Shown here one piece after another: positions 8,621 through 17,092 of a stretch of DNA of 64,000 bases. This DNA is from Desulfobacteraceae bacterium (lineage in GTDB: Bacteria > Desulfobacterota > Desulfobacteria > Desulfobacterales > JACKCP01), in contig JACKCP010000009.1 in assembly GCA_020633955.1 (NCBI GenBank), positions 1-64,000 of the forward strand. Reading direction: 5' to 3'. Within the stretch, counting starts at the first letter, position 1. The number at the start of each line of letters is the position of its first letter. The position numbers and the translations under genes were made by a program. Below the pieces are notes generated by a model. It ran no database searches. It had not been told where the DNA came from and was given only the letters and a program-made list of their open reading frames with translations.

Positions 8621-8725
8621 ATTTAAAATATCAAATCCTGGTTTAGGTTGAAAATTTCCTGCAAATCTTTATTATATTACACTTCATAGTTACTGATTTA
8701 TAAAAAATCAATAAAAGGAATGAAA

Positions 8726-9406
8726 ATGAAGGATGAAAAAATAATAAATCACGCCAGACAATTTCTAATAGATGATTTCAAACTTGATGACTCGTGGCGG
8801 CTTTTTAAAATAATGGGAGAGTTTGTTGACGGGTTTGAAACAATGGCAAATGTTGGCCCTGCCGTAAGTATTTTTGGTTCAGCAAGGTTGAAACCGGATA
8901 ATGAAGCATATATTAAGGCCGAAGAAATTGCATATCGAATAGCAAATCTTGGATTTTCTGTAATAACCGGAGGCGGCGGCGGAATAATGGAAGCCGCAAA
9001 CAAGGGAGCAGCAAAGGCCGATGGAACTTCTGTCGGGCTTAACATAAAACTTCCATTTGAACAGAAACCAAACCCCTATGCAAACATTGAACTTGAATTC
9101 AAATATTTTTTTATAAGAAAGGTAATGTTCATAAAATATGCCCAAGCCTATGTGATTTTACCAGGGGGATTTGGAACTCTTGATGAAATGTTTGAAGCAT
9201 TGACTCTTATTCAGACAAAAAGAATAAAACCCTTTCCTGTAATTCTTGTAGGAAAATCTCACTGGACAGGACTTGTAGAATGGATTAAAAAGGAACTTCT
9301 GACAAAAGAACTGATATCAGAGGAAGACCCGTATCTTTTCAGGCTGGTTGATACTCCAGAAGAAGTTGAAAAATCAATTATTGAACTTTTACCTTCAGTT
9401 CAGTAG
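8726..9406 (+). CDS. LOG-family (TIGR00730-type) Rossmann-fold protein
   Basis: About 226 residues. It has the family motif LPGGFGTLDEMFEALTL and an earlier GGGGGIMEAANKGA glycine-rich loop. Characterised members release the base from nucleoside monophosphates (cytokinin riboside monophosphate phosphoribohydrolase); many bacterial members act on AMP-like nucleotides. Two start codons, 8720 and 8726, are close. The AAGGA site ends just before 8720, so the ATG at 8726 has the better spacing. Monocistronic to judge from the flanks. Confidence 0.9.
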   Translation: MKDEKIINHARQFLIDDFKLDDSWRLFKIMGEFVDGFETMANVGPAVSIFGSARLKPDNEAYIKAEEIAYRIANLGFSVITGGGGGIMEAANKGAAKADGTSVGLNIKLPFEQKPNPYANIELEFKYFFIRKVMFIKYAQAYVILPGGFGTLDEMFEALTLIQTKRIKPFPVILVGKSHWTGLVEWIKKELLTKELISEEDPYLFRLVDTPEEVEKSIIELLPSVQ

Positions 9407-9475
9407 ATACTGGTGAAGACAAAATATTTAAAACTTAACTGATTTATTTTTTAATAATTATAAGGAGAAAATAAA

Positions 9476-9733
9476 ATGAAAAAATTTGTTGTTCTTATGA
9501 GTGCTGCATCTCTTATGCTTTTTGCCGGCTGCCAGAAACAAACACCTGAAAAAGCAGCAGAAGCTCACTTCAAAAACTCAATCAAAGCTCACTCAGGACT
9601 TAAAACTGAAACTCTTCAGGTAACCAAGGTAAGCGAAGAAGGCGACAAGGCTGTTGTTAATGTATGTGCTGAACTAAAGTACAATGAAGAACTTAACCTT
9701 GTTAAAGAAGACGGCAAATGGGTTGTAAAATAA
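9476..9733 (+). CDS. Small lipoprotein, unknown function
   Basis: 85 residues. Residues 1-18 form a signal sequence ending in the lipobox LFAGC, so Cys19 or the next Cys would carry the lipid. The mature part is short and has the DUF4878-like pattern: an alpha region (EKAAEAHFKNSIKAHSG) and then strands ending in VKEDGKWVVK. A strong AAGGAG site precedes the ATG and a good terminator follows. Codon use is less AT-biased than in its neighbours, as seen in highly expressed genes. Function unknown. Confidence 0.8.
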   Translation: MKKFVVLMSAASLMLFAGCQKQTPEKAAEAHFKNSIKAHSGLKTETLQVTKVSEEGDKAVVNVCAELKYNEELNLVKEDGKWVVK

Positions 9734-9754
9734 TTTTTGTCTGATTTGCTTTTT

Positions 9755-9784
9755 AAGCCCCTGGATTTATTTTAGGGGCTTTTA
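9755..9784 (+). terminator. Intrinsic terminator after the small lipoprotein gene
   Basis: AAGCCCCT and AGGGGCTT pair around a 13-base loop, followed by a short T-run. A-rich sequence on the other side lets it also serve the convergent minus-strand gene. Confidence 0.85.
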
Positions 9785-9796
9785 TTATTAAATATT

Positions 9797-10075
9797 TTAA
9801 ACTGATATCTTTTTTGAACCGTCAATCAAAACATAAATTTCATCTTCTTCAATAAAAAGTTCTGCTTTTTTATCTGATTTTCCTGAAAGTTCCCTATACT
9901 TTCCCCTTAGTGCAGCAAGGTCTTTTGTTTCAAGAATCTCCCTTAAAATTTCAACCATATCTTCAGTTTCCTCATCTGCCTTGTTTTTAAGACAAAGGGA
10001 AAGCTTTTTTTCATACTGCTTTTTTATTTCTGTTTTTATACAATGCTTTGAAAGATCAAGATTTATTTTTTTCAT
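9797..10075 (-). CDS. Hypothetical protein, mostly helical
   Basis: 92 residues, highly charged (many Lys and Glu), no membrane segment or signal. The middle (about 35-60) looks like two helices, EETEDMVEILREILETKDLA and the following ALRGKYREL. The C-terminus is strand-like (ELFIEEDEIYVLIDGSKK). I do not recognise a family. It stands alone between a terminator and a gap that contains a repeat remnant, and has its own ATG with a modest upstream site. Probably a real gene given its consistent codon use. Confidence 0.55.
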   Translation of the reverse strand: MKKINLDLSKHCIKTEIKKQYEKKLSLCLKNKADEETEDMVEILREILETKDLAALRGKYRELSGKSDKKAELFIEEDEIYVLIDGSKKISV

Positions 10076-10332
10076 CGAATGCCGTCCCTGTTTTTTTGAA
10101 AATGTATTTTGAGTTCACAATTATTTGAATCATGTGAAATATTTCCTGCCAAAAGTTATCATGGATGCAATCAGAGTAAAACCAATTATAAACAAAAAAA
10201 TATTCCCTCTTTTACCAAAAAAAATTAAGATTAACCTTAATCAGTGGTTGGCCGAAAACGAGAATTTTTTGTTCAGCAACTAATTAAGGACTGCACAATA
10301 TTCAGACTATACTTCAAGCTAAAGGAACAAAC

Positions 10333-10896
10333 ATGAAAAAACTATTCTCAGCACTTATCTTATTTTCTTTAATATCTGCCCCAGCATGGTCAGATGAAGC
10401 CGCTCCCAGAAAAAACCAGATTATGCTTGGAACCCATGCCATCATCATAGACAACGACATAAACGGCTTAAAAGATGATGAGCTTGCCGGAATTATGGTT
10501 TCTTATCAAAGAAGCATTACAAAAATCATTGCACTAAGAGCAGGATATTTTTTTGATGAACATGATGATTACCCCGAGCTTGAATCAAAGGGGATCGAGG
10601 CGCAGCTTCTTTTTGGGAATAATTTCCTCTCAAAGGGATTTTATTTTTATGGGGGGCTTGGCTTTTTCAATGAAACATGGGAGTACTCAGATAAAGATCT
10701 TGACCTTGATTTTAATGGACTTTTGTTATCTCTTGGGCTTGGCTACAAATGGGAACATATAGTTCTGGATTTTATTTTCAATATAAGAGACTCAAGCGAC
10801 TATGAAGACAAACTGAACAAATGGTACGGCTATGATTCCGAGTCCATTGATGCCACAGCATCTTCAGGATCATTTTCTATTGGAATAAGATTTTAA
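10333..10896 (+). CDS. Outer-membrane beta-barrel protein
   Basis: 187 residues. An N-terminal signal peptide (about 1-20, ending PAWS) is followed by alternating strands rich in aromatic residues and turns with Asp/Gly. The last strand, SGSFSIGIRF, ends in Phe as expected for BAM-inserted outer-membrane proteins. By size it would be an eight-stranded barrel of the OmpA/OmpX/OmpW kind. An AAAGGA site precedes the ATG. Ligand or transport role is unknown. Confidence 0.8.
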   Translation: MKKLFSALILFSLISAPAWSDEAAPRKNQIMLGTHAIIIDNDINGLKDDELAGIMVSYQRSITKIIALRAGYFFDEHDDYPELESKGIEAQLLFGNNFLSKGFYFYGGLGFFNETWEYSDKDLDLDFNGLLLSLGLGYKWEHIVLDFIFNIRDSSDYEDKLNKWYGYDSESIDATASSGSFSIGIRF

Positions 10897-10944
10897 CTTT
10901 CCTTAAAAAAGGCTCCACACAAAATCCGGAAGCAGATCAATATT

Positions 10945-11112
10945 GTAACTGTTCAGTTCAATTTAGAACGGCTGCTGCATTCTTTCTGAGCCTCATTTTC
11001 GCCTAAGCTCCCAGGCAGGAGATAAAAAAACTATCTCCTGAAACCGGCTTGGAAAAAATACAGCATCCGTCGCCGAAACGGCTTTTTCTCAATTTTTAAG
11101 CTGAATGGTTAC
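10945..11112 (-). repeat. Palindromic repeat element, copy 2 of 6 (inverted orientation)
   Basis: It starts with GTAACTGTTCAGTTC and ends with AGCTGAATGGTTAC, inverted copies of each other. Between them are the AACGG...CAGC outer stem and the CAGGAGATA/TATCTCCTG inner hairpin. Orientation is opposite to copies 1, 3, 4, 5 and 6. Confidence 0.9.
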
Positions 11113-11131
11113 TCAATATTTTACTATAAAA

Positions 11132-12173
11132 TCATAAAAAAACTTCAACCATGTTTTTACCATTTGCCTTTGCAGCATATAAGGCGTTATCAGCTCTTTT
11201 GACAAATGATATCTCATCATCTTCTTCCTTATATGAACTAAGGCCTATACTCAAGGTAATTATCCTCTTCTCTGGTGAGAAAAATGGATTCCAAAAATTC
11301 AACCGATTTACCAGAACCAAACCATTTTTTTTCAATTTTACTTATTTCTTCAGGATTAATACTTGCAAAGGCTTTTTCAAGAATTGACATTAAAATCATA
11401 TTCTTTTTTAAAACTGCAAAGTGCAGAGATGAAATACTTTGTAATTCCACATCCGTTATTCCATTGGAATAAATAAGATCCGTAAACCCGAATTTTTTTA
11501 TCAGATAATCTGCAATTGCCTTCTGTTCAAGGGTTGCAAAGGCCTTTCCCTTTTCAACATATTCAAATGCTATTGCATTGTTTGGAACCTCAAGAATATA
11601 AATATCAGGATATTTTTCTCTCATAAAGGATACATAAACCCATCCCCTTGGAAGTGCTATAATTTTACCTTTGAGGTCATCAAAATCCCTGACAATCCTG
11701 TCGGAATTTCTCTGAATAAGAACATTCCTGCTGAAATAATAGGGTTTTGAAAAAAGAGCCTTGGCTTGTCTTTCCTTGGTTTTTGCCAGTGAATGAACAA
11801 TATGAATTTCATTATTATAAAACATGTTTAAAATTTCATTCCATGAATTTACAGTAACAAATTCAGGTTCAACATTTAACTTGTCAAATAGAAGCTTCAT
11901 AAGCTCAACACCAAAACCAGCTGGACGTCCCGCAATTGCAAAATCATAGGGTATCCAGTCAACCCTGTTTGAAATCTTTATTTTTGGATTATTTTTTAAA
12001 AAATCCATTTCTTCATGGGTAAGCACTGGATTATTTTCAAATATTTTTGTGTTTAACCCCGCATTGAGACTTTCTGTTGAATTTTTCGGTATTTGCGCAA
12101 AACCAGTGTTTAATAAAAATAAATTAAAAAAAATCAACCCAGTTAAAATTATATTCTTTTTTGAAATACTCCT
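11132..12173 (-). pseudogene. Decayed periplasmic-binding-domain / GGDEF fusion
   Basis: The intact part (12137-11238) encodes a family-3 solute-binding domain: FLKNNPKIKISNRVDWIPYD, then FGVELMKLLFDKL and a late KKWFGSG. In another frame, 11335-11132 ends with ITLSIGLSSYKEEDDEIS and RADNALYAAKANGKNMVEV, the tail of a diguanylate cyclase. The membrane helix and GGDEF core that should lie between are gone. At the N-terminus a signal peptide (KKNIILTGLIFFNLFLLNTG) reads upstream of the first usable codon (TTG 12137), and an AGGAG at 12169-12173 has no ATG/GTG/TTG at a proper distance. Start loss plus internal deletion plus frameshift make this a pseudogene. The parent was probably a sensor cyclase. 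Confidence 0.75.
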
Positions 12174-12666
12174 ATATTTTATTTATCTTTATAAAACATT
12201 ATTATAATTTTATACTCTTATTAAAATTAAACACGAACATTAATTTCAGTTCAGAATTTTTTTAGTGAGATTTTTTATATATCTTAATGATAATCATCAA
12301 CCTGGAAAAACATTTAATGAAGAAGAAACTTCCAGATAACAGTCTTAAAAAACCGTTCCAAAGTAAAAACATCGACAGTCATAAAAAGCAAAAATTAAAA
12401 TATCAGAATTTAAATCATCTTTCAATCATAATCAAAAAATCTATTCACCAACTGGAAAAACTTTTTTGTCATTTCACCCATCACCTGATTATAAAAAGCT
12501 TATAACTCTCTTTTTTTCAAATCTTTCAGACACAAAATTTTTCCTGCTTTTAAGACCAGGAGCAAAGTGTACCATTTTTTTAAAATCATAACGTTAAACC
12601 ATAAAAACACCGTTTAAACAGCTTAACAAATTAATTCAAAAGAGTAAATAAAGCGAGGATGGATTA
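12174..12666. other. Gene-free AT-rich stretch
   Basis: No convincing gene. A 72-codon plus-strand frame at 12287-12505 has Lys/His/Ile-rich, low-complexity content and no family features, so I treat it as chance. No terminator or clear promoter is seen. Confidence 0.5.
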
Positions 12667-12830
12667 AATAGTTTATCTGAAAACTTAGAAAGAAGACAAT
12701 TTGCTTTAAGAACGAAAGTTGGATTTTTTGAGCCGGTTTCAGGCGATAGTTTTTTATCTCCTGCATCAAACTTAAGCAAGAATCAGGTTCAGAAAAAATG
12801 CAGCACCCGTTTTGATTTATTATTATGGGA
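12667..12830 (+). repeat. Palindromic repeat element, copy 3 of 6 (most diverged)
   Basis: TAGTTTATCTGAAAACTTAG at the left and GCAGCACCCGTTTTGATT at the right match the ends of the other copies imperfectly. The central GAGCCGGTTTCAGGCGATAG and TTATCTCCTGC are recognisable; the second small hairpin is eroded (CATCAAACTTAAGCAAGAATCAGG). Confidence 0.75.
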
Positions 12831-12845
12831 CAGGAAAATAAGGAG

Positions 12846-12863
12846 GCCGCCAGTCAAGGCGGC
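12846..12863 (-). terminator. GC-rich hairpin downstream of the DUF169-like pseudogene
   Basis: GCCGCC and GGCGGC pair around a six-base loop, just past the pseudogene stop. The T-run on the minus side is weak (CTCCTTATTTTCC), so termination efficiency is uncertain. Confidence 0.5.
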
Positions 12864-12873
12864 ATGTATGAAT

Positions 12874-13657
12874 TTAGTTTTCAACCTTAGTAAATTTAAT
12901 CATTGGGCATCCAGAGCAGACATCAAGTCCAGGCCATGGCTGTCCTCCTTCTCCAAGAAGTGAAGGTCCTCCAGTTTTTCAATTCGCTCAAGAAGCTGAG
13001 AAGCTGTCTTTAAAACCTGATCACCAGGAATAAAAGGTTCATATAATTCATTTCCGTTTTACCGGAAGCCTTAGAGCCTGCACATTGTGGTCATATTGGC
13101 AACATTGTTAACATAGGAATAAACACTTCAGAGCATACTGCTGAATTTGGAGTGGCAAAAAAGTAAGATTTGGCCTGTTCATTGCGCCCATATAATCATT
13201 TAAAAGATGATATGCCTGGTATGGAACTACCATGAAAAAACTTACATCGGGTTTGAAATCTGTTTTATCAAACTCGTTTAAAGGCGCCATAAAAATTCCT
13301 TTACATTTTCCTTCCTCAAGCCTTGCCTTTTCCTGGGGAGCTCTCCATGACAAATCCTCATCAATTAAGTATTTTTATGATTTTTACAGTCAATTTCCTT
13401 TTCAAGCGGCCTGAAACCAAAAACTGGCTGTGCATTTTTACACTGAAGTTTATCAGGACTTAAAAAACTGAATGCTTTGCAGATCTTGCAGCTGCAAGAT
13501 ACTGGCAATAAGAAAGTTTTGCCTTGCACTTATGTGTAATTGGGAGTGTATCAATTATTGACTCATCGAAAACAAATTTACTCCTACCGGATCAAAATCC
13601 AGCCTGAAATTCCATATAAAACTCTCAAACGCCTTGGTATAATTCTATTTCTTCCAT
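12874..13657 (-). pseudogene. Degraded DUF169-family (COG2043-like) gene
   Basis: Reading the minus strand in three frames recovers a broken protein. The best piece (about 13370-13140) reads SWRAPQEKARLEEGKCKG, MAPLNEFDKTDFKPDVSFF and VPYQAYHLLNDYMGAMN, the middle of DUF169 proteins. Shifting frame continues as FFATPNSAVCSEVFIPML. Later pieces are YEPFIPGDQVLKTASQLLER and finally DVCSGCPMIKFTKVEN ending in a stop at 12874-12876. The N-terminus from the ATG at 13657 meets an early stop. At least three frameshifts and several stops are needed, so it is dead. DUF169 function is not well established. Confidence 0.65.
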
Positions 13658-13905
13658 AATTATATTTTCCTTTTCAGGTATAGTTAACTAAGACTTAAAA
13701 TACTAAGCAACTTTAATGCCATCTTATTCATGGGAAAACAATCCCATCCTTTATTAATCCCGAATTAACCTGCAAAGCTTTATCAACCAATTTAAAAGAA
13801 TAAAATTATTCACTGCATATTTTTATTCACCTTTATTCAATAATAACTGATAAATCAATAAAAGCTCTAAACGAATATTTTATGACCTTTTTAAAAATCC
13901 AAACA
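13658..13905. other. Gene-free stretch between pseudogene and repeat
   Basis: AT-rich, no frame with coding character. Nothing recognisable apart from the repeat that begins at 13906. Confidence 0.5.
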
Positions 13906-14076
13906 TTAACTATTCAGCTGAAAACTGAGAAAAAGCCGGTTTGCTGGAAGAACGGATGCTGTATTTTTTCTGAGCCGGTTTCAGGAGATAGTTTTTTTAT
14001 CTCCTGCCTCGGAGCGTAGCGAGAATGAGGCTCAGAAGGAATGCAGCAGCCGTTCCAAATTGAACTGAACAGTTAC
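13906..14076 (+). repeat. Palindromic repeat element, copy 4 of 6 (well preserved)
   Basis: Left end TTAACTATTCAGCTGAAAAC, right end TTGAACTGAACAGTTAC. The outer stem is GAACGGATGCTGTATT paired with AATGCAGCAGCCGTTC. The inner hairpin is CAGGAGATAGTTTTTTTATCTCCTG-like, and the second hairpin contains GGAGCGTAGCGAGAATGAGG. Best copy for defining the family. Confidence 0.92.
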
Positions 14077-14191
14077 ATCAAATTATGCATTTCAATCTAA
14101 AAAGTGCTGAATACCACAGACTCAATGCATTGGCACATACATTGCTTTTCGGGATTTTATTTTAAATTTAAATTCAAGGGAGATTTAAATA

Positions 14192-15838
14192 ATGAGGTTT
14201 ATTAAAAGTTTTATTTTTCTGATTTTGATATTTCCACTAAATATTCTCACGTCACCTGCAATGGAAATAACCGATAAAAACCCAAAGGCTGGAGGTAATC
14301 TGGAAATTTCCGGACAGATAGAACCAGGAAAAGACCTATATCTTATTATAAGTTCAAACAGATTTTTTAAGGCCTCAGATTCAAAAGGCTCTCAGGAAAA
14401 AGACAAACTTTACAAAATGTTTAAAGATACACAAATCCCGCCAGTATATTATATTTTAACAACAGCTCCAGAAAAACTTGCTGCACCTCAAGTTGTCAGC
14501 AAGGGTCAGTGGTTCAAGCCTTTTAAGTGGGATATTGAAGTAAATAAAATAAAAAAATGGAATGAAATTGATGAAAACGTAAAAGCAAATCTTGGAAAAA
14601 TAAATTCACAGGAACAATGGAATTTTCTTATTTTTACCCATGAAGACAAATACGGAATAAATACAGTTTCCAAGGAAATGCCAATAGGCGGCGGAAATTC
14701 AAGAATGATAATGAGTCCTGACAAGGAAAAAAGCTGGAACAGATCTGTTGATATTGAACTTGACAAAGAAACCGGTAAATATAAGGCTTCATTTAATTTA
14801 AGCAGAAAAATACCCCCTGATACAAAACTTGACATATCAGTAAACGGAAAATTACAAGAAACAATTTCAGTTCAAAAAAGCGGTTTTTATTTTACAACCG
14901 GTGGCACTTATATGAATCCAGTTGTTGTTTTTTTGGGTGCTTTTATTATTGGTACAATGTTTGTTATTGTTGGAGCTGCAGGCGGTCTTTTTACAGCTGC
15001 ATTTCAGATTACAATAATTGGAACAGGAGGTATGACAGGCATTAATGCAGCAAATGCTGTTAAACCGACCAATATGTTTCTTACACTCTGCTCCCCAATA
15101 ACTTCCGTATGGACATATTTCAAGGAAGGAAGGCTTGCCTGGCCTGTTGCACTTTTTTTTATTGCAGGTATTATAATTGGATCATTCTGGATTGGTCCCC
15201 AATATTCCGCAAAATATCTTCCAATGAAGGCATATAAATTTTATCTTGGATTTTTCTGCCTTGCTCTGTTTGTCAAGCTCTGGCTTGAATCTACAAAAAA
15301 ATCCATTGAAAAAAAACAGGCGGTCAATGCAATAGTAAAAAAATTTGATGCAGAAATTAAAGCTGCAAAAGAAGAAGGAAGAGCTGCAAAGCTTGGTCAG
15401 GTTGTTTTAGATAAGCACTGGAATTTGACAAAACTTTCCTTTTCCTTTTGGGGTCAGTCTTTTTCTGCTAATCCTGTTCTGCTTTTTTTCGGAGGTCTTT
15501 TAATTGGATGTCTTGCATCTGCATTTGGAGTAGGAGGAGGATTTATGCTTGTTCCCTTTATGACCACAATAATGGGATATCCAATGTATCTTGCTGTTCC
15601 AATATCACTTTGCGGATCATTTGCAACTTCTGTCGGAGGAATTGCAAAATATGCAATTGACGGATACCAGCCTGACTGGATAATGGCTGCTCTTATTGCG
15701 GCTGGTGCAATTCTTGGAGGAAAAATCGGTCCAAAAATTCAGAAAAAGCTTCCTGAAATTTTCCTTAAAAGATCCCTTGCTCTTATTTTATTCATAGTTT
15801 TTCTAAACTATACCGGAGCAATTCCATTTTTAAGATAA
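14192..15838 (+). CDS. TauE/SafE-family sulfite/organosulfonate exporter-like protein with large periplasmic domain
   Basis: 548 residues, roughly twice a usual TauE. Residues 1-24 are a signal or anchor segment. Residues about 25-235 form a soluble, mostly beta domain (KAGGNLEISGQIEPGKDLYL, and DTKLDISVNGKLQETISV late) that should lie outside the membrane. Residues about 240-548 hold eight or so hydrophobic helices in two halves with the paired glycine-rich repeats GAAGGLFTAAFQI and AFGVGGGFMLVPFM typical of TauE/SafE. Family members move sulfite, sulfoacetate or other anions, or supply sulfur. A GGGAG site precedes the ATG and a terminator follows. Confidence 0.85.
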   Translation: MRFIKSFIFLILIFPLNILTSPAMEITDKNPKAGGNLEISGQIEPGKDLYLIISSNRFFKASDSKGSQEKDKLYKMFKDTQIPPVYYILTTAPEKLAAPQVVSKGQWFKPFKWDIEVNKIKKWNEIDENVKANLGKINSQEQWNFLIFTHEDKYGINTVSKEMPIGGGNSRMIMSPDKEKSWNRSVDIELDKETGKYKASFNLSRKIPPDTKLDISVNGKLQETISVQKSGFYFTTGGTYMNPVVVFLGAFIIGTMFVIVGAAGGLFTAAFQITIIGTGGMTGINAANAVKPTNMFLTLCSPITSVWTYFKEGRLAWPVALFFIAGIIIGSFWIGPQYSAKYLPMKAYKFYLGFFCLALFVKLWLESTKKSIEKKQAVNAIVKKFDAEIKAAKEEGRAAKLGQVVLDKHWNLTKLSFSFWGQSFSANPVLLFFGGLLIGCLASAFGVGGGFMLVPFMTTIMGYPMYLAVPISLCGSFATSVGGIAKYAIDGYQPDWIMAALIAAGAILGGKIGPKIQKKLPEIFLKRSLALILFIVFLNYTGAIPFLR

Positions 15839-15859
15839 CCCCCATTCATTAACCCCTTT

Positions 15860-15886
15860 AAAAGCCTGTCCTTTGGCAGGCTTTTA
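15860..15886 (+). terminator. Intrinsic terminator after the TauE/SafE gene
   Basis: AAAAGCCTG and CAGGCTTTT pair around TCCTTTGG. It separates the exporter from the next cluster. Confidence 0.85.
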
Positions 15887-15917
15887 AAACAGGGTAAAAT
15901 TCCGGAGCACTGACTTT

Positions 15918-16589
15918 ATGTTTAATGAAATTTTATATTTTATGGATAATTTTTACTTAAACCTTGTTTATCCTCTTATAATTATTTTTGATAATACTTT
16001 GAAAATTCTATTTTCACCTTTTTTCAATCAGGACAGATTTTTAATGGTCTTTTCTGTATCTTTTGCTGCATCAATTATTTCTTATGTTTTATCCATATTT
16101 TTTAATGAAAAAAATACAAAAAATCATACAATTGAATTTAAGGAAAAAATAAAATCCTTAAAATATCTTGAAGAAATCAGTGATAAAAAAATCAGACATG
16201 AACTTAAAAAAAATATTAATCAAAATGCAGACAGAATTTATGAAAATATTTTAATTGAAAAATTTTACAATTTTGGAATTTCATATCTTTTTCCAATGTT
16301 TTTATTTTTAATCTGGCTTGAGTATTCTGCTTATCCACTTGAGAGCGAAAAAAACCTTGAGTTAATATTTTTTACTGCCAATATTTCATCTGGATTTTTA
16401 CTTTTCTATAATCTAAATCTTGTTTTAATATATTTTATTAGAAATTTTAGTTACTATTCAGCTCAAAAATTCAAAAAAAGCAGTTTTAATCTCCTGTCCA
16501 GGAGCGAAGCGAGAATGAGGCTCAAAAAAAATGCAGCTACCGTTCCAGTTGAAACTGAAAAGTTACAAAATTTATTTAAAAAAACTTAA
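15918..16589 (+). CDS. Three-helix membrane protein, possibly DUF106/YidC-like, with a repeat-derived C-terminus
   Basis: 223 residues. There is one helix near 38-58, a charged helical stretch at about 65-115, then two hydrophobic segments near 118-138 and 150-175. This order recalls DUF106/EMC3-like relatives of YidC, but no residue-level match can be shown. From residue 178 on, the reading frame runs straight through repeat copy 5 (16450-16566); the last ~45 residues are encoded by the element and its margin. The original C-terminus is therefore probably lost or replaced. It is 50 bases upstream of the next gene and likely heads the cluster with the histidine kinase. Confidence 0.6.
   Translation: MFNEILYFMDNFYLNLVYPLIIIFDNTLKILFSPFFNQDRFLMVFSVSFAASIISYVLSIFFNEKNTKNHTIEFKEKIKSLKYLEEISDKKIRHELKKNINQNADRIYENILIEKFYNFGISYLFPMFLFLIWLEYSAYPLESEKNLELIFFTANISSGFLLFYNLNLVLIYFIRNFSYYSAQKFKKSSFNLLSRSEARMRLKKNAATVPVETEKLQNLFKKT
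16450..16566 (+). repeat. Palindromic repeat element, copy 5 of 6, internally shortened and inside a coding region
   Basis: Left end GTTACTATTCAGCTCAAAAA and right end AACTGAAAAGTTAC are intact. The part from the first outer-stem arm through the start of the inner hairpin is missing. TCTCCTG, AGCGAAGCGAGAATGAGGCTC and GCAGCTACCGTTC remain. It is translated in frame as the C-terminus of the 15918-16589 protein. Confidence 0.85.
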
Positions 16590-16638
16590 ATTTCTGGCTT
16601 ATAAACAGATTAATAAATAAAGATATTGAAGCCCTGAT

Positions 16639-17088
16639 ATGAAAAAAACAGCATCAGTTTTTATAACAGCACTTATTATAATTTTATTCCCGGACACTTC
16701 CTACTCAATACAGGCACACGGAGGAAGCGAGGGAATAGTTGTTCACCAGCTGGGACATATTTTTTTTCTTTTTTCACTGCTTGCTCTTGGATACTGGCTT
16801 AAAAGCAAATGGGCACTTAAAGGAAAAAGCAAGCTATATTTAAGACTTTCATGCCTTTTCCTTGTTTTGTGGAATTTTGATGTAATTATAATGCATTTTC
16901 TCGATGAGCAATCAGGATTAATCAATGTTTCAAGAAACGCTTTTGATATTTGTATCAGGTCTGCTGCAAACTCCCATATACTCGAATATTTATATTATTT
17001 TGGAAAAATGGATCATATTTTGTGCGTCCCCGCACTTTTTTTTCTTTATAAGGGGCTTAAATCAATAGAAACTGAAAAAGGTGACTAA
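16639..17088 (+). CDS. Membrane protein with conserved-looking histidines, partner of the adjacent kinase
   Basis: 149 residues. A signal peptide (about 1-24) is followed by three hydrophobic segments. Histidines sit at membrane edges: QAHGG and VVHQLGHIFF after the signal, IIMHFLDEQ in the middle, and SHILEYLYYFGKMDHILC before the last helix. Such spacing could bind heme or metal, but this is inference. The stop overlaps the earliest start of the histidine kinase gene, so the two are coupled. I recognise no named family; a sensory input role is the simplest reading. Confidence 0.65.
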   Translation: MKKTASVFITALIIILFPDTSYSIQAHGGSEGIVVHQLGHIFFLFSLLALGYWLKSKWALKGKSKLYLRLSCLFLVLWNFDVIIMHFLDEQSGLINVSRNAFDICIRSAANSHILEYLYYFGKMDHILCVPALFFLYKGLKSIETEKGD

Positions 17089-17092
17089 TAAA

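Noticed and set aside
12287..12505. A 72-codon plus-strand open frame rich in Lys, His, Ile and Ser
   Set aside because: No ribosome site of quality, low-complexity AT-rich composition and no family features in a gene-poor eroded stretch; likely chance.
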